Assembly (NCBI GenBank): GCA_001592145.1
Contig: BCWJ01000003.1
Location: 1 to 64,000 of the forward strand
DNA length: 64,000 nt
Direction of reading: 5' to 3'
Origin: Xylanimicrobium pachnodae JCM 13526 = NBRC 107786
Lineage (GTDB): Bacteria; Actinomycetota; Actinomycetes; Actinomycetales; Cellulomonadaceae
Within the stretch, counting starts at the first letter, position 1. The number at the start of each line of letters is the position of its first letter. Below the pieces are notes generated by a model, which saw only the letters and a list, made by a program, of their open reading frames with translations, made no database searches and was not told the DNA's origin. Positions 42,770-53,114 of the stretch are shown here, in pieces. Made by a program: the position numbers and the translations under genes.

Positions 42770-44017
42770 TCAGCGGGGCAGCGGCTCCACGACCAGCATG
42801 TGCTGTGCGCCCGCGATGCGGGTGAGCACCACCGTGGCCTCGGCCGGTCCCTTCAGCGCCAGCTGCGCCCGCAGGGCCTCCGGGGTGACCGCCGTGCCCC
42901 GCTTCTTGATGGCCACCCGGCCCACCTCCCGCTCGCGCAGGTACGCCTTGAGCCGCTTCACGCCGAACGGCATCACGTCCAGCACCCGGTAGCCCGTCGC
43001 GAGAGGGGCGCCGTCGAGTGCCGCCTGCGGTGCCGGTGCGTCGGTGGTCACGTAAGCGATGGTCGGGTCCAGCAGCCGTCCGCCCAGCTCACGCACCGCG
43101 GTGCCCACCAGGCCGGCCCGGATCACCGCGCCGTCCGGCTCGTAGAGGTAGCTTCCCGGCGCGCCCACGGGCGGCGCCTCGCCCGACGCCGCTGCGCCCG
43201 ACGACGGTGCCGCGCGCACGGTGCGGGACCGCATCCCGTCCGGTGTGCTGTGCAGGATCAGCGCCGACCGCCCGGGCCCGTCCGGCGCGAGCGGGCCGAA
43301 CCACAGCCCCGCCTCGACCACGTCGCCGTCCACCGACACCCACTGGGTCTCGGCGTCGTCGGGCAGGCCCTGGTGCGGGATGCCGGGGCCCACCTTGATC
43401 CCGACGGCGGGCACCCGGTCGCGCAGGGCCCACACCGCGTCGAGCGGCGGCGCGTACGCGGCGGGGTCGAAGATGCGCTTGCCGCCACGGGTACGCCGGG
43501 CCGGGTCGGCGAAGACGCCGTCGACGCCGTCTGCCGCGAGATCGACGCTCAGGCCGTCGGCACAGCGCACCCGCGCCTCGGGGAACGCGCGCAGGTTGTG
43601 GGCGGCGATCTGGGCCGTCGCCTCGTCGATGTCGGTCGCGAGCACGCGCAACCCCACCCCGGCGAACGCGAGCGAGTCCACGCCCACGCCGCACGTCAGG
43701 TCGGCCACCGTGGTGACGCCCGCCGCCAGGTAGCGGCGCGCGTGCAGGGCGGCGACGGTCAGCCGGGTGGCCTGCTCCAGCCCGTCGGGCGTGAACAGCA
43801 TCGTCATTGCGAAGTCGCCCAGCTTGGCGTGGGCCTTGGCGCGCAGGCGCGACTGCGTCATGGCGGCCGCCGCCAGGTCGGGGTCCACGCCGTCGTCCCG
43901 CAGACGCATGGCGAGGGCCATGGCGCCGGCCTCGTCGTACGGGGGCAGCGCGGCCAGCAGCGCCTGACCCTGCGGGCTCAGCAGCGTGGCCAGTGTCGAC
44001 ATGCTCAGGCGATCCAC
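42770..44017 (-). CDS. SAM-dependent methyltransferase with THUMP-like C-terminal domain
   Basis: A 415-residue protein. The central Rossmann domain has motif I VADLTCGVGVDSLAFAG, an acidic ribose loop LATDIDEATA and FADPARRTRGGKRIFDP. The C-terminal part, MPFGVKRLKAYLREREVGR then IKKRGTAVTPEALRAQL, is the THUMP-like domain. RNA is the likely substrate, but the modification is unknown. GTG 44017 has GACGAT (44029-44024) 6 nt upstream, indicating leaderless translation. It lies 50 bp before the ybdK-like gene. Confidence 0.85.
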   Translation of the reverse strand: MDRLSMSTLATLLSPQGQALLAALPPYDEAGAMALAMRLRDDGVDPDLAAAAMTQSRLRAKAHAKLGDFAMTMLFTPDGLEQATRLTVAALHARRYLAAGVTTVADLTCGVGVDSLAFAGVGLRVLATDIDEATAQIAAHNLRAFPEARVRCADGLSVDLAADGVDGVFADPARRTRGGKRIFDPAAYAPPLDAVWALRDRVPAVGIKVGPGIPHQGLPDDAETQWVSVDGDVVEAGLWFGPLAPDGPGRSALILHSTPDGMRSRTVRAAPSSGAAASGEAPPVGAPGSYLYEPDGAVIRAGLVGTAVRELGGRLLDPTIAYVTTDAPAPQAALDGAPLATGYRVLDVMPFGVKRLKAYLREREVGRVAIKKRGTAVTPEALRAQLALKGPAEATVVLTRIAGAQHMLVVEPLPR

Positions 44018-44093
44018 GCGCCCATCGTCGCATCGTCGCGCCCGCGGCCGGTCACGTCCGACGACGGTGCGCCCCGTCGGGCCCCTGCCGTCG

Positions 44094-44780
44094 TCAGGCG
44101 GCGAGCACCGCGAGCAGGCCTGCGGCGGTGCGATCGGCCGCGCAGAACACGACCAGGTGCGTCGGTGCGGTGGCGGTCAGGGCGTCACGCAGCGCGACGA
44201 CGTCCGCGGCCGCGGGAGACGTGCCGACCGTGGCGGGTGCGGCGACCAGCTCCGCCGTCCCGTGCTTGCGCCAGACGGCGGCCAGCCCCACGCGGGGCGA
44301 CAGCACGTCGGCGACGGCGACGTCGTCGGGCGCGGGACCGGGCTCGAGCGACTTGATCGTGGCGACGATGCCCTCGGCGTTGCCCCACTCGACGTACTCG
44401 GCGAGGAACTCGGTGGCATCGGCCGCGGCCTCCTTGGCGGCGCCGCCCGCCACGAAGCGCCGGGCGCCGGTGACGGCGGCGAGGTCGGCGAGCGCCTCGG
44501 GGACGGCGTCCTCGAGCTGGCCGACGATCTCGCGTTCGGCGGCACCGACCGGGGCCATCGTCACGGCGTGGGAGATGGCGCGCAGCGAGGCCGCGTCGTC
44601 GTCACCCAGGGGGAGCACCCGCCACGCCACGGCGCCGTCGAGCTTGACGGGCCGCAGCCGCGCCTTGAGCTCGTCGAGGGCGCGCTCGGCGGCGAGGCGC
44701 ACCAGGGTGCGCTGCGCCTGCACCTGCGCGTAGTAGTCAGCCCAGAGCCGGGCGCTGGCGACGTTCTGCTGCGTGTTCAT
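44094..44780 (-). CDS. Conserved-looking protein of unknown function
   Basis: A 228-residue soluble, Ala-rich protein I do not recognise. It begins MNTQQNVASARLWADYYAQV; helices dominate the first 60 residues. Codon usage is like its neighbours and the frame has good third-position GC, so it is very likely expressed. No catalytic motif, signal peptide or membrane segment is evident. An in-frame start at 44819 is possible but ATG 44780 better fits the amphipathic N-terminus. Confidence 0.65.
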   Translation of the reverse strand: MNTQQNVASARLWADYYAQVQAQRTLVRLAAERALDELKARLRPVKLDGAVAWRVLPLGDDDAASLRAISHAVTMAPVGAAEREIVGQLEDAVPEALADLAAVTGARRFVAGGAAKEAAADATEFLAEYVEWGNAEGIVATIKSLEPGPAPDDVAVADVLSPRVGLAAVWRKHGTAELVAAPATVGTSPAAADVVALRDALTATAPTHLVVFCAADRTAAGLLAVLAA

Positions 44781-44856
44781 CGGGGCATATCGTGCCGGTT
44801 CGGGACCCCGGCGCGCCACACGGTGTCCGGCCCAGTTCCCGCCGATGGCTCAGATC

Positions 44857-44898
44857 CTGGCACTCGACTTGTCAGAGTGCTAACTGCGCTCCTAGATT
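44857..44898 (+). promoter_or_regulatory. CIRCE operator and promoter of groES
   Basis: CTGGCACTC (44857-44865), nine bases, then GAGTGCTAA (44875-44883): a CIRCE element with two changes in the left arm, the binding site of the HrcA repressor. TTGTCA (44869-44874) and TAGATT (44893-44898) are 18 nt apart, so the operator covers the -35 box. Heat inactivates HrcA and derepresses such promoters. Confidence 0.9.
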
Positions 44899-44998
44899 GT
44901 GTTCAGCGCCCGCGCGCTGTGCCGGCCCCCGCGACGGCGGCCAGTGGAGCGACGCCAACTAGTCCAGCACGCAACTCATGCGAAAGAGGAGGTCCGAC

Positions 44999-45292
44999 GT
45001 GTCGGTCCCCATCAAGCCGCTCGAGGACCGGATCGTCGTCAAGGCCATCGAGGCCGAGACCACGACCGCGTCCGGCCTGGTCATCCCGGACACCGCCAAG
45101 GAGAAGCCCCAGGAGGGCGAGGTCCTGGCCGTGGGCGAGGGTCGCTTCGACGACAACGGCAAGCGCATCCCCGTCGATGTCAAGGTCGGTGACAAGGTCA
45201 TCTACAGCAAGTACGGCGGTACCGAGGTCAAGTACGCGGGCGAGGAGTACCTGGTGCTCTCCGCGCGCGACGTCCTCGCCGTCGTCGTCTGA
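44999..45292 (+). CDS. groES: Co-chaperonin GroES (Cpn10)
   Basis: A 97-residue Cpn10 starting (M)[19 protein letters not shown]; the mobile loop is [20 protein letters not shown] and the roof/C-terminal strand [19 protein letters not shown]. It forms the heptameric lid of GroEL. AGAGGAGG (44985-44992) sets the GTG at 44999. A CIRCE promoter precedes it and two terminators follow, so it is a single-gene unit: groEL is not adjacent. Confidence 0.97.
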   Translation: MSVPIKPLEDRIVVKAIEAETTTASGLVIPDTAKEKPQEGEVLAVGEGRFDDNGKRIPVDVKVGDKVIYSKYGGTEVKYAGEEYLVLSARDVLAVVV

Positions 45293-45303
45293 GCCGAACC
45301 CGG

Positions 45304-45339
45304 CCGTGCGTCGTCACCATGACCGGTGACGACGCACGG
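45304..45339 (+). terminator. Terminator of groES
   Basis: A perfect 15-bp stem (45304-45318 with 45325-45339) and a 6-nt loop, 12 bp past the groES stop. Confidence 0.85.
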
Positions 45340-45354
45340 CTCCGGTGAGACGAC

Positions 45355-45385
45355 CGAAGCCCCCGGCCTGGTGCCGGGGGCTTCG
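45355..45385 (-). terminator. Terminator of whiB
   Basis: A perfect 13-bp stem (45355-45367 with 45373-45385) and a 5-nt loop, 30 bp past the whiB stop on the minus strand; read in that strand its last bases are GCTTCG. With the groES hairpin it gives back-to-back insulation. Confidence 0.75.
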
Positions 45386-45414
45386 TGCTGCATGCGTCCT
45401 GCGATGCGGATGGC

Positions 45415-45696
45415 TCAGCCGCTGCGCTTGGCCAGGATCGCGGCGCGTTCGTCCTCGGAGAGGCCGCCCCAGACGCCGTACGGTTCGCGGACGCGCAGGG
45501 ACTGCTCGCGGCACTGCATCATGACCGGGCAGGTGCGGCAGATGGCCTTCGCGGCCTCGGCGCGGCGGCGGCGGGTCGAGCCGCGCTCGCCCTCCGGGTG
45601 GAAGAACAGCGTGTCGTCCGCGTCACGGCACGCGCCCTGGTACTGCCACTCCCACAGCTCCATCACGGGGCCAGGCAACCTCGAGATCTCCGTCAT
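45415..45696 (-). CDS. WhiB-family iron-sulfur transcriptional regulator (WhiB3-like)
   Basis: A 93-residue WhiB protein binding a [4Fe-4S] cluster through four Cys: one in GACRDADD and three in ICRTCPVMMQC. The GVWGGL turn contacts sigma factor and the basic end AAILAKRSG the DNA. The N-terminal SRLPGPVMELWEWQYQGAC and FFHPEGERGSTRRRR resemble WhiB3/WhiD rather than WhiB1 or WhiB2. ATG 45696 has no ribosome site; a TTG three codons earlier is possible. Confidence 0.93.
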   Translation of the reverse strand: MTEISRLPGPVMELWEWQYQGACRDADDTLFFHPEGERGSTRRRRAEAAKAICRTCPVMMQCREQSLRVREPYGVWGGLSEDERAAILAKRSG

Positions 45697-45889
45697 GGCG
45701 CACAACTTAGCAACTTGTGCAGAAGTTGTTCAAGCCTCAGTTTCGCGTCGGTCCGAGGAGTGACGGCGCAGGCAGGTGCACAGGTTTGGCGCGTCGACGG
45801 CCGGCGGCGAGGCGCTGTGTGAGCGACGACCCGTGCCACGTATCGGGATGAGGTGGCACTTCGCGCCGGAGTCTCGGCACAATCGAGTC

Positions 45890-47008
45890 ATGACGCCGAC
45901 ACGGCCTGCCCTCTCCGGCATGCCCAGCACGCCGAGTCCTGGGCTTGCCGTCGCTGCCGTGGCCCGCAGGCTCGGGGTCGCGCCGGCGACCCTGCGCACC
46001 TGGGACCGCCGCTACGGGCTCGGCCCGTCCGCCCGCACGGCGGGATCGCACCGGCGGTACACGCCCGAGGACGTGGCGCGACTGCTGGTCATGCGTCGAC
46101 TGACGGTCGAAGGGTTCGCTCCCGCCGACGCCGCGCGCGCCGCGATCGAGACCCCGGCCGACGAGCTCGACGAGGCCGTGGCGGCCCACCCTCGATCCAC
46201 CACGGCCCCCGCCCCGGAGCCCGAGGACGACGCCGAGGCGCCCACGGAGACCGGTGCGTCGAGGCCGGGCAGGGCCCACCTGCGGGCGCTGCCCGGTGGG
46301 GGTGAGGGGACGCGCGGGGTGTCCGCGACGTCCCAGCCGGGGGCGCACCCCAGCACGATCGCGGCGCGCGTCGGCGCCGTCATCGACGCCGCTCTCGCCT
46401 ACGACCAGGCGGGATGCCTCGACCAGCTCCGCCTGGGCGTCCAGGGCGACCCTGCCGCGTGGTGGAGCCAGCTCGTCGAGCCCGCCTGGCTGCGCCTGGC
46501 CCAGCGCACCGTGCTGGGCAGCCCCGGTGAGGTCCCCGAGCTGGTGCTCGCGACCGCCGCCCTGCGGGCCCTGCGCGACTTCACCCAAGCGTTCGAGCAG
46601 GCGCAGGTGGGCGCCGGCAACCCGCCGCAGAACCATCCCAGCCGGATGCGCAAGATCGTGCTGATCTTCGCGGCCCCCGACGAGCTGGTGCCGCTCGCCG
46701 CGCACGCGCTGGCCGCCTCGCTCGTGGCTCACGGTGCTGCGGCGCGCATCGTCACGGGACCCGCCAGCACGCACCGCGCGGTCGAGCTGGTGACCATGGT
46801 GCGACCTGCCGCGTTCGTGCTGGCCACCACGCTCGCGCACCCCGACGTCGGCGTGGTGCGCGCGGTGCACGACGCGTTCGAGGACCTGCCGGTCTTCGTC
46901 AGCCTGCGCAACGGGGACTGTGCGGGCGACCTGCCGCTCGCCACGACCGTGCAGCGCGTCAGGTCGTTCCCCGGCCTGCTCCACGAGATCCTCGCCGTCG
47001 TGCGCTGA
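45890..47008 (+). CDS. MerR-family regulator with a cobalamin-domain-like C-terminus
   Basis: A 372-residue protein. The MerR HTH is at about 18-85 (AAVARRLGVAPATLRTWDRR, then HRRYTPEDVARLLVM). A low-complexity linker (about 95-150) joins a helical and Rossmann-like region resembling B12-binding photoreceptor regulators such as CarH/LitR. The DxHxxG motif that ligates cobalamin is absent, so light or B12 sensing is not supported. CACAAT (45878-45883) lies 6 nt before the ATG. Targets are unknown. Confidence 0.82.
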   Translation: MTPTRPALSGMPSTPSPGLAVAAVARRLGVAPATLRTWDRRYGLGPSARTAGSHRRYTPEDVARLLVMRRLTVEGFAPADAARAAIETPADELDEAVAAHPRSTTAPAPEPEDDAEAPTETGASRPGRAHLRALPGGGEGTRGVSATSQPGAHPSTIAARVGAVIDAALAYDQAGCLDQLRLGVQGDPAAWWSQLVEPAWLRLAQRTVLGSPGEVPELVLATAALRALRDFTQAFEQAQVGAGNPPQNHPSRMRKIVLIFAAPDELVPLAAHALAASLVAHGAAARIVTGPASTHRAVELVTMVRPAAFVLATTLAHPDVGVVRAVHDAFEDLPVFVSLRNGDCAGDLPLATTVQRVRSFPGLLHEILAVVR

Positions 47009-47151
47009 CCACAGGCTGAAGAGGTTCGACGACGAAGCGCACCGCCGCTGGCGCGATTTATTGAAAATGAAACGGTTCGCCCTGTCGCGGGTGGGCCGCC
47101 GTGGCCCGCCGTGGCGCCGGACCGCGCACGCCTGGCGCCGGACGGCGCCCG

Positions 47152-48669
<1,518 letters not shown>

Positions 48670-48684
48670 CCGCCCCTGACCCGT

Positions 48685-48726
48685 CACGGCCCCGGGCCCT
48701 GCGACACCGCAGGGCCCGGGGCCGTG
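48685..48726 (+). terminator. Terminator after guaB
   Basis: A perfect 19-bp GC-rich stem (48685-48703 with 48708-48726) closing the 4-nt loop ACAC. Confidence 0.9.
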
Positions 48727-48797
48727 GCGCTCCCGCCTCTGTCAGAGGCTCCTGGCATCGTCTGCGCCATGGGGCGGACGACGACAAGGAGCACCCG

Positions 48798-49559
48798 ATG
48801 ACCGAGCACCAGGACGAGGCGTACTCCACCGGCTGGACCCGCGGCCCGCTCGTGGGGTTCGACACGGAGACCACCGGCGTCGACGTCGGGTACGACCGGA
48901 TCGTGACCGCCGCGGTGGTGCTGCGCATCCCGGGGGTGAGCACCGACGTGCGTACGTGGCTCATCGATCCGGAAGTCCCCATCCCGGCCGAGGCGGCGGC
49001 GATCCACGGCATCACCACGGAGCACGCGCGCGCCCACGGCATGCGCGCGGCGGTGGCGCTGGAGGAGATCGCCGCCCTGCTCGCGGCCCACCTCAGCGAG
49101 GGCGTGCCGGTGGTCGCCTACAACGCGTCGTTCGACCTGTCGCTGCTGGACGCCGAGCTCGCCCGGCACGGCCTGCCCACGCTGCCCGCCCGCCTGAGGC
49201 GCCCGGTCACCCCGGTGCTCGACCCGCTGGTGCTGGACCGCTGGCAGGACCGCTACCGTCGCGGCAAGCGCCGGCTCGGCGATCTGGTGACCCACTACGG
49301 CGTCGTCGCCGCGGACGAGCTGCACGCGGCGGACGTGGACGTACTGGCCACCCTCGACGTGCTCGACGCCCTGGCCCGCCGCTACCCGGACCTGGCGGCC
49401 ATGAGCCTGGAGGAGCTGCACCGCGCCCAGGTGGGTGCGCACGACGACTGGGCACGCAACTTCAACGAGTGGCGGGCGCGCCAAGGGCTGGCGGGTCCGG
49501 GGGCGTCGACGGCGTGGCCCGTGGCGCCCGAGGAGGCCCGGGCGCCGCACCGCGGCTGA
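48798..49559 (+). CDS. DEDDh 3'-5' exonuclease (DnaQ-like)
   Basis: A 253-residue exonuclease. ExoI is GFDTETTG (Asp and Glu), ExoII is YNASFDLSLLD (Asp) and ExoIII is LHAADVDVLAT (His and Asp), so all DEDDh residues are present. It resembles stand-alone DNA polymerase III epsilon-like proteins rather than PolC. Its exact substrate, DNA repair intermediates or RNA, is not known. The ATG follows AAGGAG. The last 40 residues are a low-complexity tail. Confidence 0.88.
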   Translation: MTEHQDEAYSTGWTRGPLVGFDTETTGVDVGYDRIVTAAVVLRIPGVSTDVRTWLIDPEVPIPAEAAAIHGITTEHARAHGMRAAVALEEIAALLAAHLSEGVPVVAYNASFDLSLLDAELARHGLPTLPARLRRPVTPVLDPLVLDRWQDRYRRGKRRLGDLVTHYGVVAADELHAADVDVLATLDVLDALARRYPDLAAMSLEELHRAQVGAHDDWARNFNEWRARQGLAGPGASTAWPVAPEEARAPHRG

Positions 49560-49586
49560 TCCGCGCCGGCCTCCTCGCGGCAGGCG

Positions 49587-51764
49587 TCACACGGCCACCA
49601 CGTGCAGCACGACGGCCTGCGCGGGCCACAGCGTGGGGAGCTGGAGGCCCACGTGTGCCAGCACGCGGCCGGGGACCACCAGCGGGTCCTTGCCCATCCA
49701 CCCGGGGTGGATCCAGCCGTGCCGGCCCGGGCCGAGCTCGTTGCGCACGCGAACCTCGTAGCGCCGGTCGGGGTCGAGCCCCTCCAGGTACAGGCGCTCC
49801 GCCTGCATCTCCTCGAGCGAGGCGACCGTGGCGATCGTGAACACGGCCTCGGACCGGTCGGGGGAGACGACACCGCGGATGCGAAGAGCCGGGTCGCGGA
49901 CGTCGGGGTGCACGACGGTGCCGGTGTGCAGCAGCTCGCGGAGCTCGGCGTAGAGGCGTGCGAACTCGGTGATCGTGGCCGTCTCGTCGGGGGAGCAGGC
50001 GAGGATGTCCCACTCGAACCCGGGCGAGCCGAGCAGGGACGTGGCGATCCGGAAGGACAAGTCGGTGGCACGTCCCGACGAGTGCGCGGGGGACGGGCCC
50101 ACGTGTGCGCCGACGAGCTCGGGCGGCAGCAGCAGCTCGGTCCAGCGCTGGACGTCCTGCCGCTCGACCGGGTCGTTGGAGTCGGACGCCCAGACGCGGT
50201 CCGTGTGGGCGAGGGCCCCGAGGTCCGTGCGGGCACCGCCCGACGAGCAGGACTCGATCTCCAGGCCCGGATGGTCGGCCTTGAGCCGGTCCATGAGCCG
50301 GTACGCGGCGATGGTCTGCGCGTGCGTGCCCGGGGCCCCGCCGTGCACCGGCTCGACCAGGTCGCGGTTGTGGTCCCACTTGATGAAGTCGACGCCCAGC
50401 CGGCCGACCACCTCACTGATCTGCGCCCGCACGTGGTCCCAGGCCGCCGGGTCGGCGAGGTCCAGGACGTACTGGGTGCGGTAGGAGACGCCGTCGGGGG
50501 CGGGGACGGAGGCGGGGTTGCCGAGGATCCACTCCGGGTGCCGCCGCGCCAGGTCGGAGTTCAGGTTGACCATCTCGGGCTCGAACCAGAGGCCGAACTG
50601 CATCCCGAGGGAGTGGACCAGGCCGGCGAGGGGCTCGAGGCCGTCCGGGTACGCGGACTCGTCGACCACCCAGTCGCCCAGCGAGGAGGTGTCGTCGTCG
50701 CGGCCACGGAACCAGCCGTCGTCGAGCACGAAGCGTCCCACCCCCACCTGCGCCGCACGTCGGGCGAGGCGTGCGAGCCGGTCCGGGTCGTGGTCGAAGT
50801 AGACGGCCTCCCACGTGTTGAGCACCAGGGGACGCGGGGTGCGGGGGTGCTGGGGGCGGGCGCGCAGCCAGGTGTGGAACCGCTCGGAGAGGCCGTCGAG
50901 GCCGCGGTCCGACCACGCGAAGTAGCCCACCGGGGCGGTGTACGTCTCGCCGGTCCCGAGCCGGATCTCGCCGGGTCGGAGCAGCTCGCCGGCACCGAGG
51001 AGCGTGGGGTGCTCGGTGACGCGGTCGACGCGGTGGGTCACGTCGGCGCTCCAGCCCACGTGCACGCCCCAGACCTCGCCGCGGCGGTTGAGCGGGGCTC
51101 CGGTGCTCGCGAGGGTGACCCAGGGGCCGTCGTGCCCGCCGCGCCCCCGCCGCGACTGCCGGGTGGTCGAACCACGGGGCATGAGCGTCGTCAGCGGGGC
51201 CTTCTCCCGCGTCCACCGGCCGCCGAACGTGGTGAGGTGGTCGGCGGTCTTGGGCAGGGGGAGGGTCGCCTCGAGCCAGGCGACGTCGACGGCGTCGTCG
51301 GCGCCCGGTGCCGTGTTCGTCAGCGCGGGGGTGAGCAGGACGAGCCCGCCGGCGCCGAGCTCGACGGTGACGGCCAGGGTCAGGTGGGCGGCGTCGTCGT
51401 CGGCGACGATGCGGACGCGGGAGCTGCCGCGGTCCACCGAGGTGACCCGCCAGCGCGGGTACAGGGGCCGGCCGCCGCGCGTGGCGAGCAGCCCGGGGCG
51501 CCCCGACCACCCGTCGGACTCCTGCGGGACGAGGGGCAGGTGCCACGCCGCGTCGAGCGTGCCGGGCGCGGTCTGACGCTCCGTCATCGGGTCGAGTGCC
51601 GCGAGGGCGTCGTCGTCGAGCTCGCCCAGGTCGGCGCCCCAGTACGCGACGGACGGCAGGCCGGTGGTGTCGTGCCGCAGCAGGAGGGTGACGCCGTCGC
51701 GGCGCAGCACCGTCCAGGCGGGGGCGGTGGTGCCTGGTCGTGGGGCGGTGTGGGGGGAGGTCAC
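49587..51764 (-). CDS. GH36 alpha-galactosidase
   Basis: Removes terminal alpha-galactose from raffinose-type oligosaccharides or galactomannan side chains. It has 725 residues: an N-terminal beta-supersandwich (about 1-320), a TIM barrel and a C-terminal beta domain. The nucleophile is Asp464 in FIKWDHNRD and the acid/base lies in the SDSND motif (Asp528 or Asp531). FVLDDGWFRGRDDD and GLWFEPEMVN are signatures. No signal peptide: intracellular. Its GTG overlaps the stop of the ROK regulator gene (GTGA), with AGGAG upstream. Confidence 0.95.
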   Translation of the reverse strand: MTSPHTAPRPGTTAPAWTVLRRDGVTLLLRHDTTGLPSVAYWGADLGELDDDALAALDPMTERQTAPGTLDAAWHLPLVPQESDGWSGRPGLLATRGGRPLYPRWRVTSVDRGSSRVRIVADDDAAHLTLAVTVELGAGGLVLLTPALTNTAPGADDAVDVAWLEATLPLPKTADHLTTFGGRWTREKAPLTTLMPRGSTTRQSRRGRGGHDGPWVTLASTGAPLNRRGEVWGVHVGWSADVTHRVDRVTEHPTLLGAGELLRPGEIRLGTGETYTAPVGYFAWSDRGLDGLSERFHTWLRARPQHPRTPRPLVLNTWEAVYFDHDPDRLARLARRAAQVGVGRFVLDDGWFRGRDDDTSSLGDWVVDESAYPDGLEPLAGLVHSLGMQFGLWFEPEMVNLNSDLARRHPEWILGNPASVPAPDGVSYRTQYVLDLADPAAWDHVRAQISEVVGRLGVDFIKWDHNRDLVEPVHGGAPGTHAQTIAAYRLMDRLKADHPGLEIESCSSGGARTDLGALAHTDRVWASDSNDPVERQDVQRWTELLLPPELVGAHVGPSPAHSSGRATDLSFRIATSLLGSPGFEWDILACSPDETATITEFARLYAELRELLHTGTVVHPDVRDPALRIRGVVSPDRSEAVFTIATVASLEEMQAERLYLEGLDPDRRYEVRVRNELGPGRHGWIHPGWMGKDPLVVPGRVLAHVGLQLPTLWPAQAVVLHVVAV

Positions 51765-53065
51765 GGTGCTCCTGTCGAGAACGCGGGGACGGCGGGCCGG
51801 TCGGTGGGGGTCGGGGATGCAGTGGTCGGGGATGTGGCGGTCGGGGGCGTGGTGGTCAGGGGCACGGCGCCGTCCGCGGGCCGCGGTGGCAGGGTGCGCA
51901 GCACGTGCAGCGCACCCCCGAGCGCGGCGGCCGTGCTGGTGTTGGTGCTGACGAGCACGTCGGGGGTGATGAGGTCACGGCTGAGCACCTCGGCGCGCAG
52001 CGTGGCCTCGATACGCGCGCGGTACAGCGGCCCGGCGGTGGCGAAGGCGGGCCCGGCCAGCACGAACGTGGCCAGGTCGAACAGGTTGGCGAGCGTCACG
52101 GCGGCGGCTGCCAGGTGGTCCGCGGACGCCTCCAGCAGGGTGGTGGCCGTGCGGTCCCCGTCGCGTGCGGCGCGCGCGATCCGCTCGAAGTCGGCGAGCA
52201 CGTCGCCCGGCGTCCCGCGCAGGCCGAGCCGGTGCGCGGTCGCGGCCTGCCGGAACGCGGCCGCCACGACGGCGACCGGGCTGGCGAGCTCCTGGACGCA
52301 GCCGCGCGAACCGCACACGCAGGGCGGCCCGCTCCGGTCGAGGCTGATGTGGCCGATCTCGAGGGCGTTCGAGGCCCGCCCCCGGTACGGCTCGCGATCG
52401 ACGACGACGCCGCCCCCGATGCCGGTGGCCATGTAGAGGACCCCGAACGTGTCCACGGGCACCGAGCCTCCCCACTGCTCGGCGATGGCGGCGGCCGTGG
52501 CGTCGTTCTCCAGGAGGGTGGGCAGGCCGAGGCCGTCGGAGAACGTGGCGGCGAGGGGGAAGCCCGACCACTGGGGTGTCGGCTGCGCCGTGAGCAGGAC
52601 GCCGCGCTCGCGATCCTGGGGGCCGTGCGTCACGAGCCCGGCGCCGAGCACCTGCTCGTGGGGAACCCCCGCGCTCGCCAGCACGTCCCGCACGTGGTCG
52701 ACGAGGCCCGCGACGGTGGTCTGCGGTGACGCGTTCCCGGACCCCTGGAGCCGGGTGCCGGCCACCTGCCGACCGGCGAAGTCGATGACGACGATGGCGC
52801 TCGACGTGCGGTCCACCTGGACGCCGACGGCGTACCAGGCGTCCGGGACCAGACCGAGCAGGCGTCGCGGCTTGCCGCGCGAGATCCGCTCGATCCCGGC
52901 CTCACGGACGAGCCCCTCGCCGATCAGCCCCTTGATCACGGGCGTGACGGCGGGCTGCGTGCGGCCCGAGAGTGCGGCGAGCTCGACGCGGCTCAGGTGC
53001 CCGCTCGAGCGGAGCAGGTCGAGCATCGTCGTCTCGGTCGGGCGCCGGACGCGGCGTGTCGCCAT
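51761..53065 (-). CDS. ROK-family transcriptional regulator
   Basis: A 434-residue NagC/XylR-type repressor. The N-terminal winged helix (about 10-65) contains SRVELAALSGRTQPAVTPVI; the sugar-binding domain has GIGGGVVVDREPYRG, ALEIGHISLD and the zinc motif CVCGSRGC. The Thr/Pro-rich C-terminal tail (about 395-434) is encoded partly by a degenerate 15-bp repeat. It should respond to a galactoside or mannoside and act on the region at 53083-53114 shared with the divergent transporter operon. GGAGGAG precedes the ATG. Confidence 0.92.
   Translation of the reverse strand: MATRRVRRPTETTMLDLLRSSGHLSRVELAALSGRTQPAVTPVIKGLIGEGLVREAGIERISRGKPRRLLGLVPDAWYAVGVQVDRTSSAIVVIDFAGRQVAGTRLQGSGNASPQTTVAGLVDHVRDVLASAGVPHEQVLGAGLVTHGPQDRERGVLLTAQPTPQWSGFPLAATFSDGLGLPTLLENDATAAAIAEQWGGSVPVDTFGVLYMATGIGGGVVVDREPYRGRASNALEIGHISLDRSGPPCVCGSRGCVQELASPVAVVAAAFRQAATAHRLGLRGTPGDVLADFERIARAARDGDRTATTLLEASADHLAAAAVTLANLFDLATFVLAGPAFATAGPLYRARIEATLRAEVLSRDLITPDVLVSTNTSTAAALGGALHVLRTLPPRPADGAVPLTTTPPTATSPTTASPTPTDRPAVPAFSTGAP
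51809..51868. repeat. Degenerate 15-bp x 4 repeat in the 3' end of the ROK gene
   Basis: Units at 51809, 51824, 51839 and 51854 share GGTCGGGG or GGTCAGGGG. They encode the Thr/Pro-rich tail, 15-35 codons before the stop. Confidence 0.65.
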
Positions 53066-53082
53066 CGAGACTCCTCCGGATT

Positions 53083-53114
53083 ACTTGACATGAATAATTA
53101 AGTCCATGAAGATT
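53083..53114 (+). promoter_or_regulatory. Promoter and probable ROK operator of the galactoside/mannoside operon
   Basis: TTGACA (53085-53090) is a consensus -35; GAAGAT or AAGATT (53108-53114) is the -10 at 17-18 nt. ACTTGA-N9-TTAAGT (53083-53103), an inverted repeat with one mismatch, overlaps the -35. The block 53080-53117 is strikingly AT-rich for this genome and lies between the ROK gene and the binding-protein gene. Confidence 0.65.

Noticed and set aside
45890-47008. CarH-type B12 photoreceptor
   Set aside because: The C-terminal domain lacks the DxHxxG cobalamin motif.
49602-52436. A 944-codon plus-strand frame opposite the alpha-galactosidase and ROK genes
   Set aside because: The opposite strand carries intact GH36 and ROK motifs; this frame shows none.
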